From: UBA2336 sp031395485
GTDB taxonomy: Bacteria > Bacteroidota > Bacteroidia > Cytophagales > Cyclobacteriaceae
NCBI GenBank assembly: GCA_031395485.1
Contig: JANNUS010000017.1
Location: 1-64,000 of the forward strand
Length of the DNA stretch: 64,000 bases
Direction: 5' to 3'
Of the stretch, positions 7,495 through 16,450 are shown in pieces; position 1 is the stretch's first letter, and every line of letters starts with the position of its first letter. A model generated the notes under the pieces. It made no database searches, was not told the DNA's origin, and was given only the letters and a program-made list of their open reading frames with translations. The translations under genes were made by a program, and so were the position numbers.

Positions 7495-8760
7495 ATGAGC
7501 CTACTTAAAAAAAATATTATTCTCGGCCTCCTAACCTTGATAGGTACAATAACCGTACGTGGTCAGGATACAGTGCGGTTGAGCCTTGAGGATATTATTA
7601 AAAAGGTGGAGACTGAGTATCCTTTGGTGTTGCAATACGATTCGCGCATCAGGTCTTTACAAGCCAAAGCAGATGGCAGTTCAAGCTGGATGCCGCCTAC
7701 TTTCTCCTTCGGACTGAATTCATTTCCATACCAATTGGAGATGATCAAGCGGAAGGATGACCCGATGAATTGGGCCTCATTGATGTTTTCTGCTGAACAG
7801 ATGATCCCCAACCCAGCTAAGCTGCGGGCGAAAGGAAGCTACTATTCCTCACTGAAAGAGGTACAGAAAAATAATGCGGAGTGGACAAAGAACATTCTAC
7901 GCACTCAAGTCAGGATACTTTATTATCAACGGCTCGTTGCTGATCAAAAGATTGAACTCATTGGTGAAAGTGGAGAGTTGCTACATTTATTTATCACCAT
8001 TTCAGAATCACGTTACACGTATAATCAGGCCGATCTCAGTACCATTTTCAAAGCTAAAGGCAAGTTGAAAGAACTAAATAATATGGAGACAATGGCAAAG
8101 GCCGAGGTTACGGAAAGTAACATTGGTCTAAACACATTAATGAACCAACCAACGGACACTCCAATCCTACTTGACACCGGAGTGGTACTGAAAAATTATG
8201 ATTCAATACTACTTGTGCAAGACACTGCTTCTGTTCAGCGCAGCGACATAACCAGCATGACGAGCAGCATCAACGCAATGGAATTAAACCGGGCGTGGAT
8301 GGCCACCGGTAACAAACCAGACTTCGGTTTACGGGTCAGTCACATGAATATGCTTGGTATGCCCAATCAATTCTCCATCATGGGCATGATCACAATTCCC
8401 ATCGTTCCCTGGTCATCCAAGATGTACAAAACAGAAGTACAATCCATGAACTATGAAATTCAGGCCATGAATTTCGAGAAAGAGAATATGAAACTGATGG
8501 CTGTACGAATGATCAATGAAAAACTTGCGATGCTAAAATACGAAAGACAGCAATTTGACAATTACGAAGAGGGCATTATTCCGCTATATAAGAAGAGCAT
8601 GGACGCCAATCTATTGGCCTACAAACAAAACACAGGAAATTTTTTCGTGCTACTCGATGCCTGGGAAATGTTATTTATGAAACAGTTAGAGCAACTGGAT
8701 AAGCTTAAACTTTTGTTACGACTTCTGACAGAATATGAATACGAAACAGAAAGACGGTGA
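7495..8760 (+). CDS. TolC-family outer-membrane efflux channel (CusC-like)
   Basis: The 421-residue protein is the outer-membrane component of the tripartite pump. It has a signal peptide (LLKKNIILGLLTLIG to VRGQ, about residue 24), long amphipathic helices (residues about 110-215 and 300-400) and the SLEDIIKKVE opening typical of OEP/TolC repeats. The ATG at 7495, two bases after the pump stop, is preferred to the TTG at 7489. It is tightly packed between pump and adaptor (next ATG overlaps this stop as TGATG), so the genes form one operon. Sequence does not reveal substrate. Confidence 0.85.
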   Translation: MSLLKKNIILGLLTLIGTITVRGQDTVRLSLEDIIKKVETEYPLVLQYDSRIRSLQAKADGSSSWMPPTFSFGLNSFPYQLEMIKRKDDPMNWASLMFSAEQMIPNPAKLRAKGSYYSSLKEVQKNNAEWTKNILRTQVRILYYQRLVADQKIELIGESGELLHLFITISESRYTYNQADLSTIFKAKGKLKELNNMETMAKAEVTESNIGLNTLMNQPTDTPILLDTGVVLKNYDSILLVQDTASVQRSDITSMTSSINAMELNRAWMATGNKPDFGLRVSHMNMLGMPNQFSIMGMITIPIVPWSSKMYKTEVQSMNYEIQAMNFEKENMKLMAVRMINEKLAMLKYERQQFDNYEEGIIPLYKKSMDANLLAYKQNTGNFFVLLDAWEMLFMKQLEQLDKLKLLLRLLTEYEYETERR

Positions 8761-9947
8761 TGATAAAAAAGTTTTTACATAGTGTATGGTTCTTAATTTT
8801 AGCGACAGCCTGTGGAAAGCAGTCAATGGAGGACCATACAAACCATTCTGGCCAAGATAGCACGAAAGTCAATCAGGCTATTCTTCAGATTTCCCGTCCG
8901 TCTAACCAAGTTGTCTTATCCTCACAAAAAACAATAAAGCTATCACGCAACCCTTCTAAGCAAACAGTAACGGCCAGTGGATACATTGCTTTTGATGAAC
9001 GCAGGGATAACATAGTAGCTGTAAGAACTTCAGCGAGAATCGAAAGGCTTTATGTAAAATACAATTATCAGTATGTAAAAAAAGGAGAACGGATCGCAGA
9101 ACTTTACAGTCCCGAACTTAACACCTTTCAGGAAGAATATTTGTTTCTTTTACAATCCGGAGAAGACAGTCTTGCCGCAAAGGCAAAACAAAAATTAAAA
9201 CTGCTTGGACTTTCGGAAAGTCAAATCCAGCAAGTTGAAAAATCAAATACGGTAACACATACAATCACCATTACTTCACCCATTGATGGATTCATTGGGT
9301 TCTCAATAGAACCTGTTTCTTCTGGAGAGATGAAACCACCATCTTCTGTGGGAATGGGCACGATGGGTGATGCTTCTTCTTCAAATGCCGAGGTAGAGAG
9401 AACTTCATCAGTACAAATTAGGGAAGGCATGTATGTCACCAAAGGCCAAACACTCTTTGTTGTCAATGACTGCCGTCAGGTGTGGGCAATTCTTTCAGTA
9501 AATATTTCATCTCAGGTTCAACTTAAAAAAGGTGTATTAGTAACATTGTATTCTGAAGTGCAAGTTGATTCGGTCAACGCAAGGATTGATCTCGTGGAAC
9601 CTACCTATCAAGATAAGCAACGGTTCGCGCAAGCAAGAATTTACCTGGATAATCCGAGGCGAATCTTCAAAATCAATTCACTCATAAAAGGTAAAATTTC
9701 TATTCAGGCTCAGGCGCTCACCGTTCCATTATCTGCTGTTTATGATTTAGGTTCACGAAGTATCGTGTGGGTAAAAACCGGAGTGACATCCAATGGGATT
9801 GGCCTATTCGAGCCACGCTTAGTGATGAAAGGAGTGACCTCAAATAACTTAGTTGAGATTATCAACGGATTGCAGGGCAATGAAGAGATTGTACTTGATG
9901 CAGGCTACATGCTGGATAGTGAAAGTATTTTAAATATGAAACCGTGA
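8760..9947 (+). CDS. RND efflux periplasmic adaptor lipoprotein (CusB-like)
   Basis: The 395-residue membrane-fusion protein links the RND pump to the TolC channel. It has a lipoprotein signal with lipobox LATAC (Cys18). A His-containing segment (DHTNHSGQD) precedes the adaptor core. The core shows the CusB pattern: YIAFDERRDNIVAVRTSARI, GERIAELYSPEL, a short helical hairpin, the lipoyl/barrel part with WAILSVNISSQVQLKKG, and the C-terminal AGYMLDSES. ATG at 8760 overlaps the channel stop. A second adaptor follows at 10573. Confidence 0.85.
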   Translation: MIKKFLHSVWFLILATACGKQSMEDHTNHSGQDSTKVNQAILQISRPSNQVVLSSQKTIKLSRNPSKQTVTASGYIAFDERRDNIVAVRTSARIERLYVKYNYQYVKKGERIAELYSPELNTFQEEYLFLLQSGEDSLAAKAKQKLKLLGLSESQIQQVEKSNTVTHTITITSPIDGFIGFSIEPVSSGEMKPPSSVGMGTMGDASSSNAEVERTSSVQIREGMYVTKGQTLFVVNDCRQVWAILSVNISSQVQLKKGVLVTLYSEVQVDSVNARIDLVEPTYQDKQRFAQARIYLDNPRRIFKINSLIKGKISIQAQALTVPLSAVYDLGSRSIVWVKTGVTSNGIGLFEPRLVMKGVTSNNLVEIINGLQGNEEIVLDAGYMLDSESILNMKP

Positions 9948-9986
9948 CGCTGAATTCAATAATTATAAACGCTTAACTATAGAATT

Positions 9987-10568
9987 ATGAAAACCTTAAA
10001 AGCTACCGTAATCCTCATTATTATTGTTTGTACAAAATTAGCATTCGGGCAGATAGATAGTAGTGGTGTTTACCTTTCCTTAGATGATTTTAAGTTACGC
10101 AAACTCGCCTATGCAATCAATTGCAAAACAGAAAAGCATAAGATCAAAAAGACAAATTTGATTGATCATGAATTTATCAAAGTCATCCACAACGACCGTG
10201 CTTACGCGTTAAAAAAGAATGAAATTTTTGGTTACCTGGATTGTAAAGTTGGCACTTATCGTTTTATTGACAGAAAAACATATTTTATATTAAATCCAAC
10301 GGAGGATATTCTAATTTACAGGCATGAAGTTCGCCAGCCCAAACGAACGGGAACGCATTATCTCTTCAGTAGAGGTTTAGACAACCCACCGTTAAAACTT
10401 ACAAAAGAAAACTTAAAAGAGGCATTTTCTGACAATGCTGAATTTAAAAAAAAGATAGATAAGGTATTTAAGAAAGATACCCAACTCACCCGCTATAACA
10501 GGCCGCATAAAATCTATGCTATCAATTGGTTATTGAAGGAAGCTAACGTAAGTATGATTAGTAAATAG
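9987..10568 (+). CDS. Exported protein of unknown function in the efflux operon
   Basis: A 193-residue protein with a signal peptide ending at AFGQ (about residue 22). The mature part is basic and mixed alpha/beta with few Cys (CKTEK and LDCKVG). I recall similar proteins beside CusAB genes in Bacteroidota but know no function or family name. It lies 39 nt after one adaptor and 4 nt before the next, so it is almost surely cotranscribed with the pump. Conserved-looking blocks are SGVYLSLDDF, LAYAINCKTEKHKIK and IKVIHNDRAYALKKNEIFGY. This is the best candidate in the operon for an undescribed component of the efflux system. Confidence 0.7.
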   Translation: MKTLKATVILIIIVCTKLAFGQIDSSGVYLSLDDFKLRKLAYAINCKTEKHKIKKTNLIDHEFIKVIHNDRAYALKKNEIFGYLDCKVGTYRFIDRKTYFILNPTEDILIYRHEVRQPKRTGTHYLFSRGLDNPPLKLTKENLKEAFSDNAEFKKKIDKVFKKDTQLTRYNRPHKIYAINWLLKEANVSMISK

Positions 10569-10572
10569 AGTA

Positions 10573-11772
10573 ATGAAGCTGAGATTATACATACTGATAA
10601 TTTTGTTTTCAATTCACTCCTGCAAAAAAGAAGAGCATCAACATGCAGTGGAGGAGTATTATACCTGTCCCATGCATACTTCTGTGCGCTCCGATAAACC
10701 GGGAGCCTGTCCCGTGTGTGGCATGCGACTGGTGAAAGTGAAGAAGAAAATTGAAAGCGGTGAATCAATTGACTCAACGAGGTTGACCCTTGATAATGAG
10801 CAGCAAATGCTCGCCAACATCATGATTGGCACAGCACGATTCACAATTATAAGCGCTCAAACTACACTGACAGGAACAATATCCGCGGACGAAAATAAAC
10901 TGACAACCATTACAGCACGAGTAAAGGGAAGAATTGATCGCCTATTCGTTCGACAGGAAGGTGAGCATATTGTAAACGGACAAGCTCTTTACAGTATTTA
11001 TAGTGAAGAATTGCTGGCTGATCAGAATGATTATCTATCTACACTTCTACACCTCGATAAGTTTCCTGGGCAACAAGCAACAGTGGATGGATTGGTCCAA
11101 GGCGGCAGGAAAAAACTGTTGTTATGGGGAATGACAGAGTCGCAGATTAAAAATCTTGAAGCGAACCGACAAGCTTCTGCATTGCTTACATACTATAGTA
11201 CAAATAAAGGTTTCGTAGTAAACCAGTTAGTCAATGAAGGAGCATACACAGAAATTGGAAAACCACTTTTTCAGATTGCAGATCTCAGCTCTGTTTGGGT
11301 AGAGACGCAAGTGTATGCAAATGAATTACAGTATTTGACTGAGAAAACTGAGGCATCCATAACTATTGAAGGGTTACCGCAAAAACCATTCAAGGCGAAG
11401 ATGGTGTTTGAAAACCCCGCCATAGAAGAAAATTCAAAAATTAGTTTTGTACGCTTTCGAATAGATAATACTAACAACATAATAAAGCCGGGCATGATGG
11501 CGCGTATTACCATCAATCATCAGCCTAAACAAGCACTCGTCATTCCTAAATCATCATTGTTGATTGGTCGTATGACGATGGTTTGGATTGAGGTTATGCC
11601 CGGCATGTTCGAAAGCCGAACTGTTGAAACGGGGATTGAAAATAAAACGCTTGTTGAGATAATTTCAGGATTAAAAGAAGGAGAGCGGGTGGTAATATCT
11701 GGTGCCTATCTGCTCAACAGTGAATTCATTTTGAGAAAAGGAGCAAACGCCATGAGCGGAATGAAAATGTAA
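10573..11772 (+). CDS. RND efflux adaptor lipoprotein with N-terminal heavy-metal-binding domain
   Basis: A 399-residue CusB-type membrane-fusion protein. Lipobox SIHSC puts the lipid on Cys17. A short His-rich spacer (EEHQHA) leads into an HMBD (YTCPMHTSV, GACPVCGMRL, residues about 30-56). The adaptor core follows with ITARVKGRIDRLFVRQEG, GQALYSIYSEEL, SSVWVETQVYANEL and the C-terminal GLKEGERVVISGAYLLNSEF. The attached HMBD may do the job of CusF, for which I see no gene here, by handing metal to the pump (inference). It is the second adaptor for one pump. It overlaps nothing and is 4 nt from the unknown gene. Confidence 0.88.
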   Translation: MKLRLYILIILFSIHSCKKEEHQHAVEEYYTCPMHTSVRSDKPGACPVCGMRLVKVKKKIESGESIDSTRLTLDNEQQMLANIMIGTARFTIISAQTTLTGTISADENKLTTITARVKGRIDRLFVRQEGEHIVNGQALYSIYSEELLADQNDYLSTLLHLDKFPGQQATVDGLVQGGRKKLLLWGMTESQIKNLEANRQASALLTYYSTNKGFVVNQLVNEGAYTEIGKPLFQIADLSSVWVETQVYANELQYLTEKTEASITIEGLPQKPFKAKMVFENPAIEENSKISFVRFRIDNTNNIIKPGMMARITINHQPKQALVIPKSSLLIGRMTMVWIEVMPGMFESRTVETGIENKTLVEIISGLKEGERVVISGAYLLNSEFILRKGANAMSGMKM

Positions 11773-11829
11773 TGCAACGGAATTGATATTACTAAAATTT
11801 TAATTCAGAATACAAAATGAAACTTCACT

Positions 11830-13506
11830 ATGTGGATTCTCATCTTTAAACTTTTTGCTGGAATTGGTTTGTTCCTCTTTGCCATGTATCTGTTAGAGGA
11901 ATCATTGAAGAATCTTTCGGGAAGAAATTTCAAACTTTTTCTTCAACGTACTACCAAAAACAGAGTTGGTGCAGTTGCAGGCGGTGCGGTTGTAACAGGC
12001 GTACTTCAAAGCAGCTCGATGGTTTCACTGATGGTGCTTGCGTTTGTGGGTGCAGGAGTATTCACCATGAAAAATGCAATGGCTATTATTCTTGGTGCCA
12101 ACCTGGGCACCACGCTGGATAGCTGGTTGGTTGCTACACTTGGTTTTAAGGTGGATATAGAAGTGGCAGCTTACCCGGCTGTTTTCGCAGGGGGCTTGCT
12201 TCTTATTCTTTTTGGCAAGCGAAAAACCATGAAATACATTGCCTATTTTCTTTTCGGCTTTGGGTTGTTATTCATTGGGCTCTCGTTTATGAAAATGGCT
12301 ATGGAAGGTCAGGTGAAGACGTTTGACTTTTCGAAATATGCCGAGATGTCAATCGTAGTTTTTCTGATTATCGGGTTTATCATCACTTCGCTTGTTCAGT
12401 CAAGCTCTGTAACGATGGCCCTTACACTCAGTGCACTTTATGCAGGGGCTATCACTTTTCCGGCAGCAGCAGCCATTGTGCTTGGCTCTGAGACAGGCAC
12501 TACCATTAAAATATTGGTGGGCTCTTTAGGAGGTAACGCTTCTAAAAAGCGGGTGGCACTCGGTAATTTATTTTTTAACATTTTCCTTACGGTATTGGCT
12601 TTCGGCTTGCTGAAACCGACTTTGCTAATGATAACTGATTTTTTTGAGATCAAAGACCCACTCATTGGCTTGGTCACCTTTTCAACCCTGATTAATTTGG
12701 TCAGCATAATTATCTTTCTTCCCTTCCTTGAACCATTCGCCAAGTTCCTCGAAATGTTTTTTAAAGATACGGATGGTTCCGCTGCTGCCTTTATTGGAAA
12801 TGCCGATACGAATGAACCGGAAACAGCGTTAGATTTATTTAAAAGGGAAACGAAATATTTTATTCATAACTCAATGCTTTACAATCTTGCTTTGTTTGAT
12901 ATCGATACGAAGCCTCTATGTGAACATCCTATTTTTAAAACGATCAATGAGAAAAGAAAATATTTTTCAAAAACGATTGAAGAAAAATATGAATTTCTGA
13001 AACAGTTGCAGGGCGAGTTGCAATCGTTTTATTTATCCCTACGAACAAAAGTGAATGATGAACAGAACTCTCTACTCAGCCAATTGATTTCTGCAGTGCG
13101 CAGTTCCATGCATGCTATAAAAAGTATGAAGGATATAGGAAGCAATATCGCCAACCTCAGACGTTCTTCTACCGATATTAAGTTTAATTTTTTTACACGG
13201 CAAAAAGCTGAAACGGAAGAATTATACCGCCAATTAAATACACTCATGGAGCAGGAAGTAAAACCAGATTTCGAAAAGCTTCAAATCATATTTACCTCCA
13301 TACAGGATAACTATAGTTCCGCTCTTAATAATTTTTATAAGGATGCTCAAGATAACAAGATTGAAGATTTAGACATAACCACTGCCCTTAACTTTAACCG
13401 AGAGCTTTTTACTTCGCATAAAGCGATGCTCATCTCAGTAAAAGATTATTTATTGGAAGAAAAAGAAGCAGAAGGTTTTAATGAGATACCGGTGTATAAA
13501 ACTTAA
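11830..13506 (+). CDS. Na/Pi cotransporter family membrane protein with PhoU-like tail
   Basis: The 558-residue protein has two inverted Na/Pi-cotransporter repeats. Each carries the diagnostic QSSS motif: VLQSSSMVSLM near residue 60 and LVQSSSVTMAL near residue 195. Repeated GANLGTT and GSETGTT turns are also present. About eight TM segments end near residue 310. Residues 330-550 are soluble and helical with PhoU-like character. The YjbB/NptA family exports or imports phosphate with sodium. Its place 57 nt after a copper adaptor suggests cotranscription. A role in metal stress, for example phosphate-linked detoxification, is a guess. It may instead be a passenger. Confidence 0.85.
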   Translation: MWILIFKLFAGIGLFLFAMYLLEESLKNLSGRNFKLFLQRTTKNRVGAVAGGAVVTGVLQSSSMVSLMVLAFVGAGVFTMKNAMAIILGANLGTTLDSWLVATLGFKVDIEVAAYPAVFAGGLLLILFGKRKTMKYIAYFLFGFGLLFIGLSFMKMAMEGQVKTFDFSKYAEMSIVVFLIIGFIITSLVQSSSVTMALTLSALYAGAITFPAAAAIVLGSETGTTIKILVGSLGGNASKKRVALGNLFFNIFLTVLAFGLLKPTLLMITDFFEIKDPLIGLVTFSTLINLVSIIIFLPFLEPFAKFLEMFFKDTDGSAAAFIGNADTNEPETALDLFKRETKYFIHNSMLYNLALFDIDTKPLCEHPIFKTINEKRKYFSKTIEEKYEFLKQLQGELQSFYLSLRTKVNDEQNSLLSQLISAVRSSMHAIKSMKDIGSNIANLRRSSTDIKFNFFTRQKAETEELYRQLNTLMEQEVKPDFEKLQIIFTSIQDNYSSALNNFYKDAQDNKIEDLDITTALNFNRELFTSHKAMLISVKDYLLEEKEAEGFNEIPVYKT

Positions 13507-13517
13507 CTCAGCAATAA

Positions 13518-14069
13518 ATGAGTAACAGCGAAAATGAGAACAGCGTATCCTTATTGAAACTTGCCGAGGTAAGTATCCTGCTTGATTCTTATGATGATAT
13601 GTTTTCTGATTTTGACCCGAGTGAGTATTCTGAAAGAACATTGTCTGATGATTTTATCAGACAGACAGAAAAGATTTCAAAAAGTAAAGACGGAGTTAAA
13701 ATGTCTTTAAAACTATTGCTACCGGCTCCTGCAAGGAATGAGGAGGAGGAAAAGGTAATAGTTAAAAGACTCTATTCTCATTTCAAGGATGCCTATCAGC
13801 AGCTGAAAAGTGAAGTAAGGAAAACGAACAGAAAAGGGATTCTTCTGGCAGGGATAGGCACCGTCTTAATGGTAATGGCAAGTTATTTGTCTTTTATGAA
13901 GCCTGAGAAATATCATCTTCATTTTTTGATTGTATTTTTCGAACCGGCTGGATGGTTTTTGTTGTGGGCAGGGCTTGACCACTTAGTGTATCAGTCAAAG
14001 AGCATAAAAAAGGATATTGAGTTTTACGCTAAGATGGTAAAATCTGAAATTGAATTTCTTACTTACTGA
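13518..14069 (+). CDS. Membrane protein of unknown function, two TM segments
   Basis: A 183-residue protein. Residues 1-105 are soluble and charged, with the block LKLAEVSILLDSYDDMFSDF. Two TM helices (about 107-125 and 134-153) and a charged cytoplasmic tail follow. I do not recognise a family. It starts 11 nt after the Na/Pi transporter gene and is probably in the same transcript. The topology suggests a cytoplasmic N-terminal domain anchored by a hairpin. Confidence 0.7.
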   Translation: MSNSENENSVSLLKLAEVSILLDSYDDMFSDFDPSEYSERTLSDDFIRQTEKISKSKDGVKMSLKLLLPAPARNEEEEKVIVKRLYSHFKDAYQQLKSEVRKTNRKGILLAGIGTVLMVMASYLSFMKPEKYHLHFLIVFFEPAGWFLLWAGLDHLVYQSKSIKKDIEFYAKMVKSEIEFLTY

Positions 14070-14405
14070 ACTCAACATACTGTAGGTACAATGATCGATG
14101 CTGAAATACTAAAACAACCACTCCACAAGAAATCGCAAGACTGTACCTGACAAAGATCATGCTTTTAAGTGCGATGGCTCATTTCAGGAAGAGGATGGAG
14201 GGTGTAGCTTGAGTGGTATCTGTCTTGGTCCCTTAATAAGAGCTGTACAAAATCTCACAAACAGATGTGCAACACTAGATAAGTGAACGATGACAAGAAC
14301 TGATCTGGTACTGAAGGCATAAATGAGAAAGTCGGGATATTTCTGCGCTGGACAAATTTTTGGTTTAAAACAAATGGTTCTCTAAACATGCTAAACAAGG
14401 ATAAA
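14070..14405. other. Gap with no supported gene, possibly decayed sequence
   Basis: About 335 bases. All frames with a start codon stop within 25 codons. One frame stays open for about 58 codons without a start (roughly 14115-14285) but I recognise nothing in it. The neighbouring gap holds clear gene remnants, so this may also be decayed. Confidence 0.4.
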
Positions 14406-14759
14406 ATGAAAACTTACTTATCATTTCTAATTCTATTTATTGCGACTCAGACGCTATTTGCTCAAAATGATTCACCAAAAACACAAGCGGTTGATAGCGT
14501 AACCTATACGTGCACGATGCATCCTGAAATCATTTCAGATAAGACAGGAAAATGCCCTAAGTGCGGGATGGAGTTGGTTCAAAAGAATTCATCATCAGAG
14601 CATAAGTTGAATATGATGATGTGCCCAGTGCACGGAATGGTAGATATGAATCACAAACACGATGAACGGAAAAAAGATAATATGAAAGTGATGAAGGGAG
14701 TGGGTATTGGAATGGGAATAATGATGGTAGTGATGATGGTAGTCCTTATCGCAGATTAA
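14406..14759 (+). CDS. Exported heavy-metal-binding domain protein with C-terminal hydrophobic tail
   Basis: A 117-residue protein. The ATG at 14406 gives a standard signal peptide (TYLSFLILFIATQTLFAQ). The ATG at 14388 adds six residues and is less likely. The HMBD follows: YTCTMHPEI and GKCPKCGMEL, about residues 32-60. Then comes a Met/His-rich stretch (MMMCPVHGMVDMNHKH) and a C-terminal Gly/Met/Val hydrophobic segment that could be a TM anchor. It appears to be the periplasmic counterpart of the small HMBD protein at 3481. Metal buffering is inferred. Confidence 0.78.
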   Translation: MKTYLSFLILFIATQTLFAQNDSPKTQAVDSVTYTCTMHPEIISDKTGKCPKCGMELVQKNSSSEHKLNMMMCPVHGMVDMNHKHDERKKDNMKVMKGVGIGMGIMMVVMMVVLIAD

Positions 14760-14833
14760 AGGAGAGGTTTTGTAGTTAAGGAAAAGAAAATGATATGAAG
14801 CAATGCTCGCTTAAAACATAAACGCATGTCAAC

Positions 14834-15073
14834 ATGATCAGCACGGAAGTCTTTGAGCAAGTAGCCCATAACAAATCACAAAATGATATATTGTCTACAT
14901 ATCATTAGGACCCCTGAAAAAGGATTGACTTCGGAAGAGGCTGCATTGCGATTGAAATCACTCGGGGGAAATGCCATCAGTGAGGAGAAGAAAAGTCTTT
15001 GGCTTTTATAAGCCAGTTTACGAATGTACTCGTGTACCTGTTAATTGTTACAGCGGGTTTGTCTTTTCTTTAA
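14834..15073 (+). pseudogene. Frameshifted N-terminal remnant of a P-type cation ATPase
   Basis: Three consecutive frames together read like the start of a P-type ATPase. The frame from ATG 14834 stops at 14908. A second frame carries GLTSEEAALRLKSLGGNAIS (14922-14981), the classic Cation_ATPase_N pattern, and stops at 15011. A third from 15005 reads FISQFTNVLVYLLIVTAGLS, the expected first TM, and stops at 15073. Two small indels and loss of everything downstream make it a dead fragment. The family is inferred from the N-terminal pattern only. Confidence 0.75.
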
Positions 15074-15219
15074 GGAGTGGCTTGCAGTATTAACTTCAAT
15101 GATCCATGGGGTTTGCTGAATTCAGGATGGTAAAGGGTTTGCTGGTTCATTAATGTGTTAAGAACTGCCACACCCAAAGCAAGTGTAAGCAGAATGATAG
15201 CTTTTATTTTTATGGTTTT
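15070..15219 (-). pseudogene. Start-less fragment paralogous to the CxxCH protein N-terminus
   Basis: Directly after the MFS stop codon and in the same frame, 49 codons encode a signal-anchor-like segment (AIILLTLALGVAVLNT) followed by LYHPEFSKPHG. The CxxCH protein at 17153-17827 has the same layout, VVNTFTDQDATYHPEFS, with about 10 of 20 positions identical around this block. No ATG, GTG or TTG precedes the segment. The heme motif and the rest are missing. It is best read as a decayed paralogue. Confidence 0.6.
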
Positions 15220-16443
15220 TTAATGGTTTGCAGATGCGTTGGCACAACTCATTCTGAATTTAACAATCAGCGAAGAGGCAACTGTTAATAATCCGATGGC
15301 TACAATGGGAGCTACCAATCCAAAACGATCGGCAATTAAACCGGTAAGAATAGCACCGATAGCATAGCCGAGGTCTCTCCATAACCGGAAAATGCCAAGG
15401 CTTTTGGGGCGCTGCTCAGGATGTGTATAATCAGAAATGGCGGCAAGAAAAGTTGGATATACGATAGCAGTTCCTATTCCTAGTATGGATGACTGAATAA
15501 TAAATCCTAAAAATGAATTTGCCCACACCATTCCAAGCAACGCAATTCCTTGGATGAGCATCCCGATAAACAGTAAAGTCTTCTTACAATATTTATCAGC
15601 GAGCTTCCCAGTGTATAGCTGCCCTAATCCCCAAATAGCAGGATACGTTGCTACAATAATTCCGATTTCCTGAAGATCAAACCCTTTTGAAACAAGTAAC
15701 AATGGAAATAATCCCCACACCATTCCGTCATTCAGGTTATTAACAAGTCCGGCTTGTGTGATTGATCCAAGATTTTTGTGATGCCACGTAGTTTCCCAAA
15801 ATAAGTTTTTCAGCTTCGGGATATTGCTTGACGTGGCTTCGAGTTGAACATGTCTATGAGTGTCCTTAACAAACAGCCAACTCATGAATAAACCTATAAT
15901 TGCAACAACGATCCCGATATAAAAAGGATAAGGGCGCAAGCCATAATTACTGGCAATCCATCCTGTAAGGAATGCTACTATCGCTACGGCTACATATCCG
16001 GCAAACTCATTGAGCCCCATCGCGAAGCCACGATCTTTCTCTCCCACTAAATCAATTTTCATTACAACCGTGCTTGACCACGTAAGTCCCTGATGGATAC
16101 CCAGCAAAATATTGGCAGCTATAATCCAGTTCCAGTTAGGAGCATATATAAGGAGCATGGGTACGGGAAGCGCAAACAGCCATCCAGTAACTAAAAGATT
16201 TTTTCTCCCAAAACGGTTTGCTAATATACCGGTGTAGTAATTGGTGATTGCTTTTGAAATACCAAAAACAACAATGAAAGAAAGAATAGCGGTTTTGGCT
16301 GCCATTCCAAAATCTGCTTCCGCGATCTGCGGAATAATGGTTCGTTCCAACCCAATCATGCCTCCCACAAATGCGTTAACAATCACCAGCAATGTGAATT
16401 GCTTCCAGTTCTGTTTCAATCCAAGCGATACTTCTTTATTCAC
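15220..16443 (-). CDS. Major facilitator superfamily transporter
   Basis: A 407-residue, 12-TM MFS protein. The loop 2-3 motif is visible as GILANRFGRKNLLVTGW (about residue 73) and its second-half echo as GKLADKYCKKTLLF. It starts with GTG, 7 nt after the stop of the ArsR-rhodanese gene, so the two are cotranscribed. The cytoplasmic middle loop contains several His and Trp (TTWHHKNLG). The substrate is unknown. Its coupling to a rhodanese-containing repressor suggests an inorganic sulfur species, thiol or metal(loid) anion. This is inference. Confidence 0.85.
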   Translation of the reverse strand: MNKEVSLGLKQNWKQFTLLVIVNAFVGGMIGLERTIIPQIAEADFGMAAKTAILSFIVVFGISKAITNYYTGILANRFGRKNLLVTGWLFALPVPMLLIYAPNWNWIIAANILLGIHQGLTWSSTVVMKIDLVGEKDRGFAMGLNEFAGYVAVAIVAFLTGWIASNYGLRPYPFYIGIVVAIIGLFMSWLFVKDTHRHVQLEATSSNIPKLKNLFWETTWHHKNLGSITQAGLVNNLNDGMVWGLFPLLLVSKGFDLQEIGIIVATYPAIWGLGQLYTGKLADKYCKKTLLFIGMLIQGIALLGMVWANSFLGFIIQSSILGIGTAIVYPTFLAAISDYTHPEQRPKSLGIFRLWRDLGYAIGAILTGLIADRFGLVAPIVAIGLLTVASSLIVKFRMSCANASANH

Positions 16444-16450
16444 TGTCTAG

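Noticed and set aside
11817..11849. 10-codon leader ORF overlapping the Na/Pi transporter start
   Set aside because: ATG at 11817 runs out of frame into the gene and stops at 11849. Nothing distinguishes it from chance.
14115..14285. Open frame of about 58 codons in the gap after the two-TM membrane gene
   Set aside because: It has no start codon and no recognisable family, so it is recorded only as possible decayed sequence.
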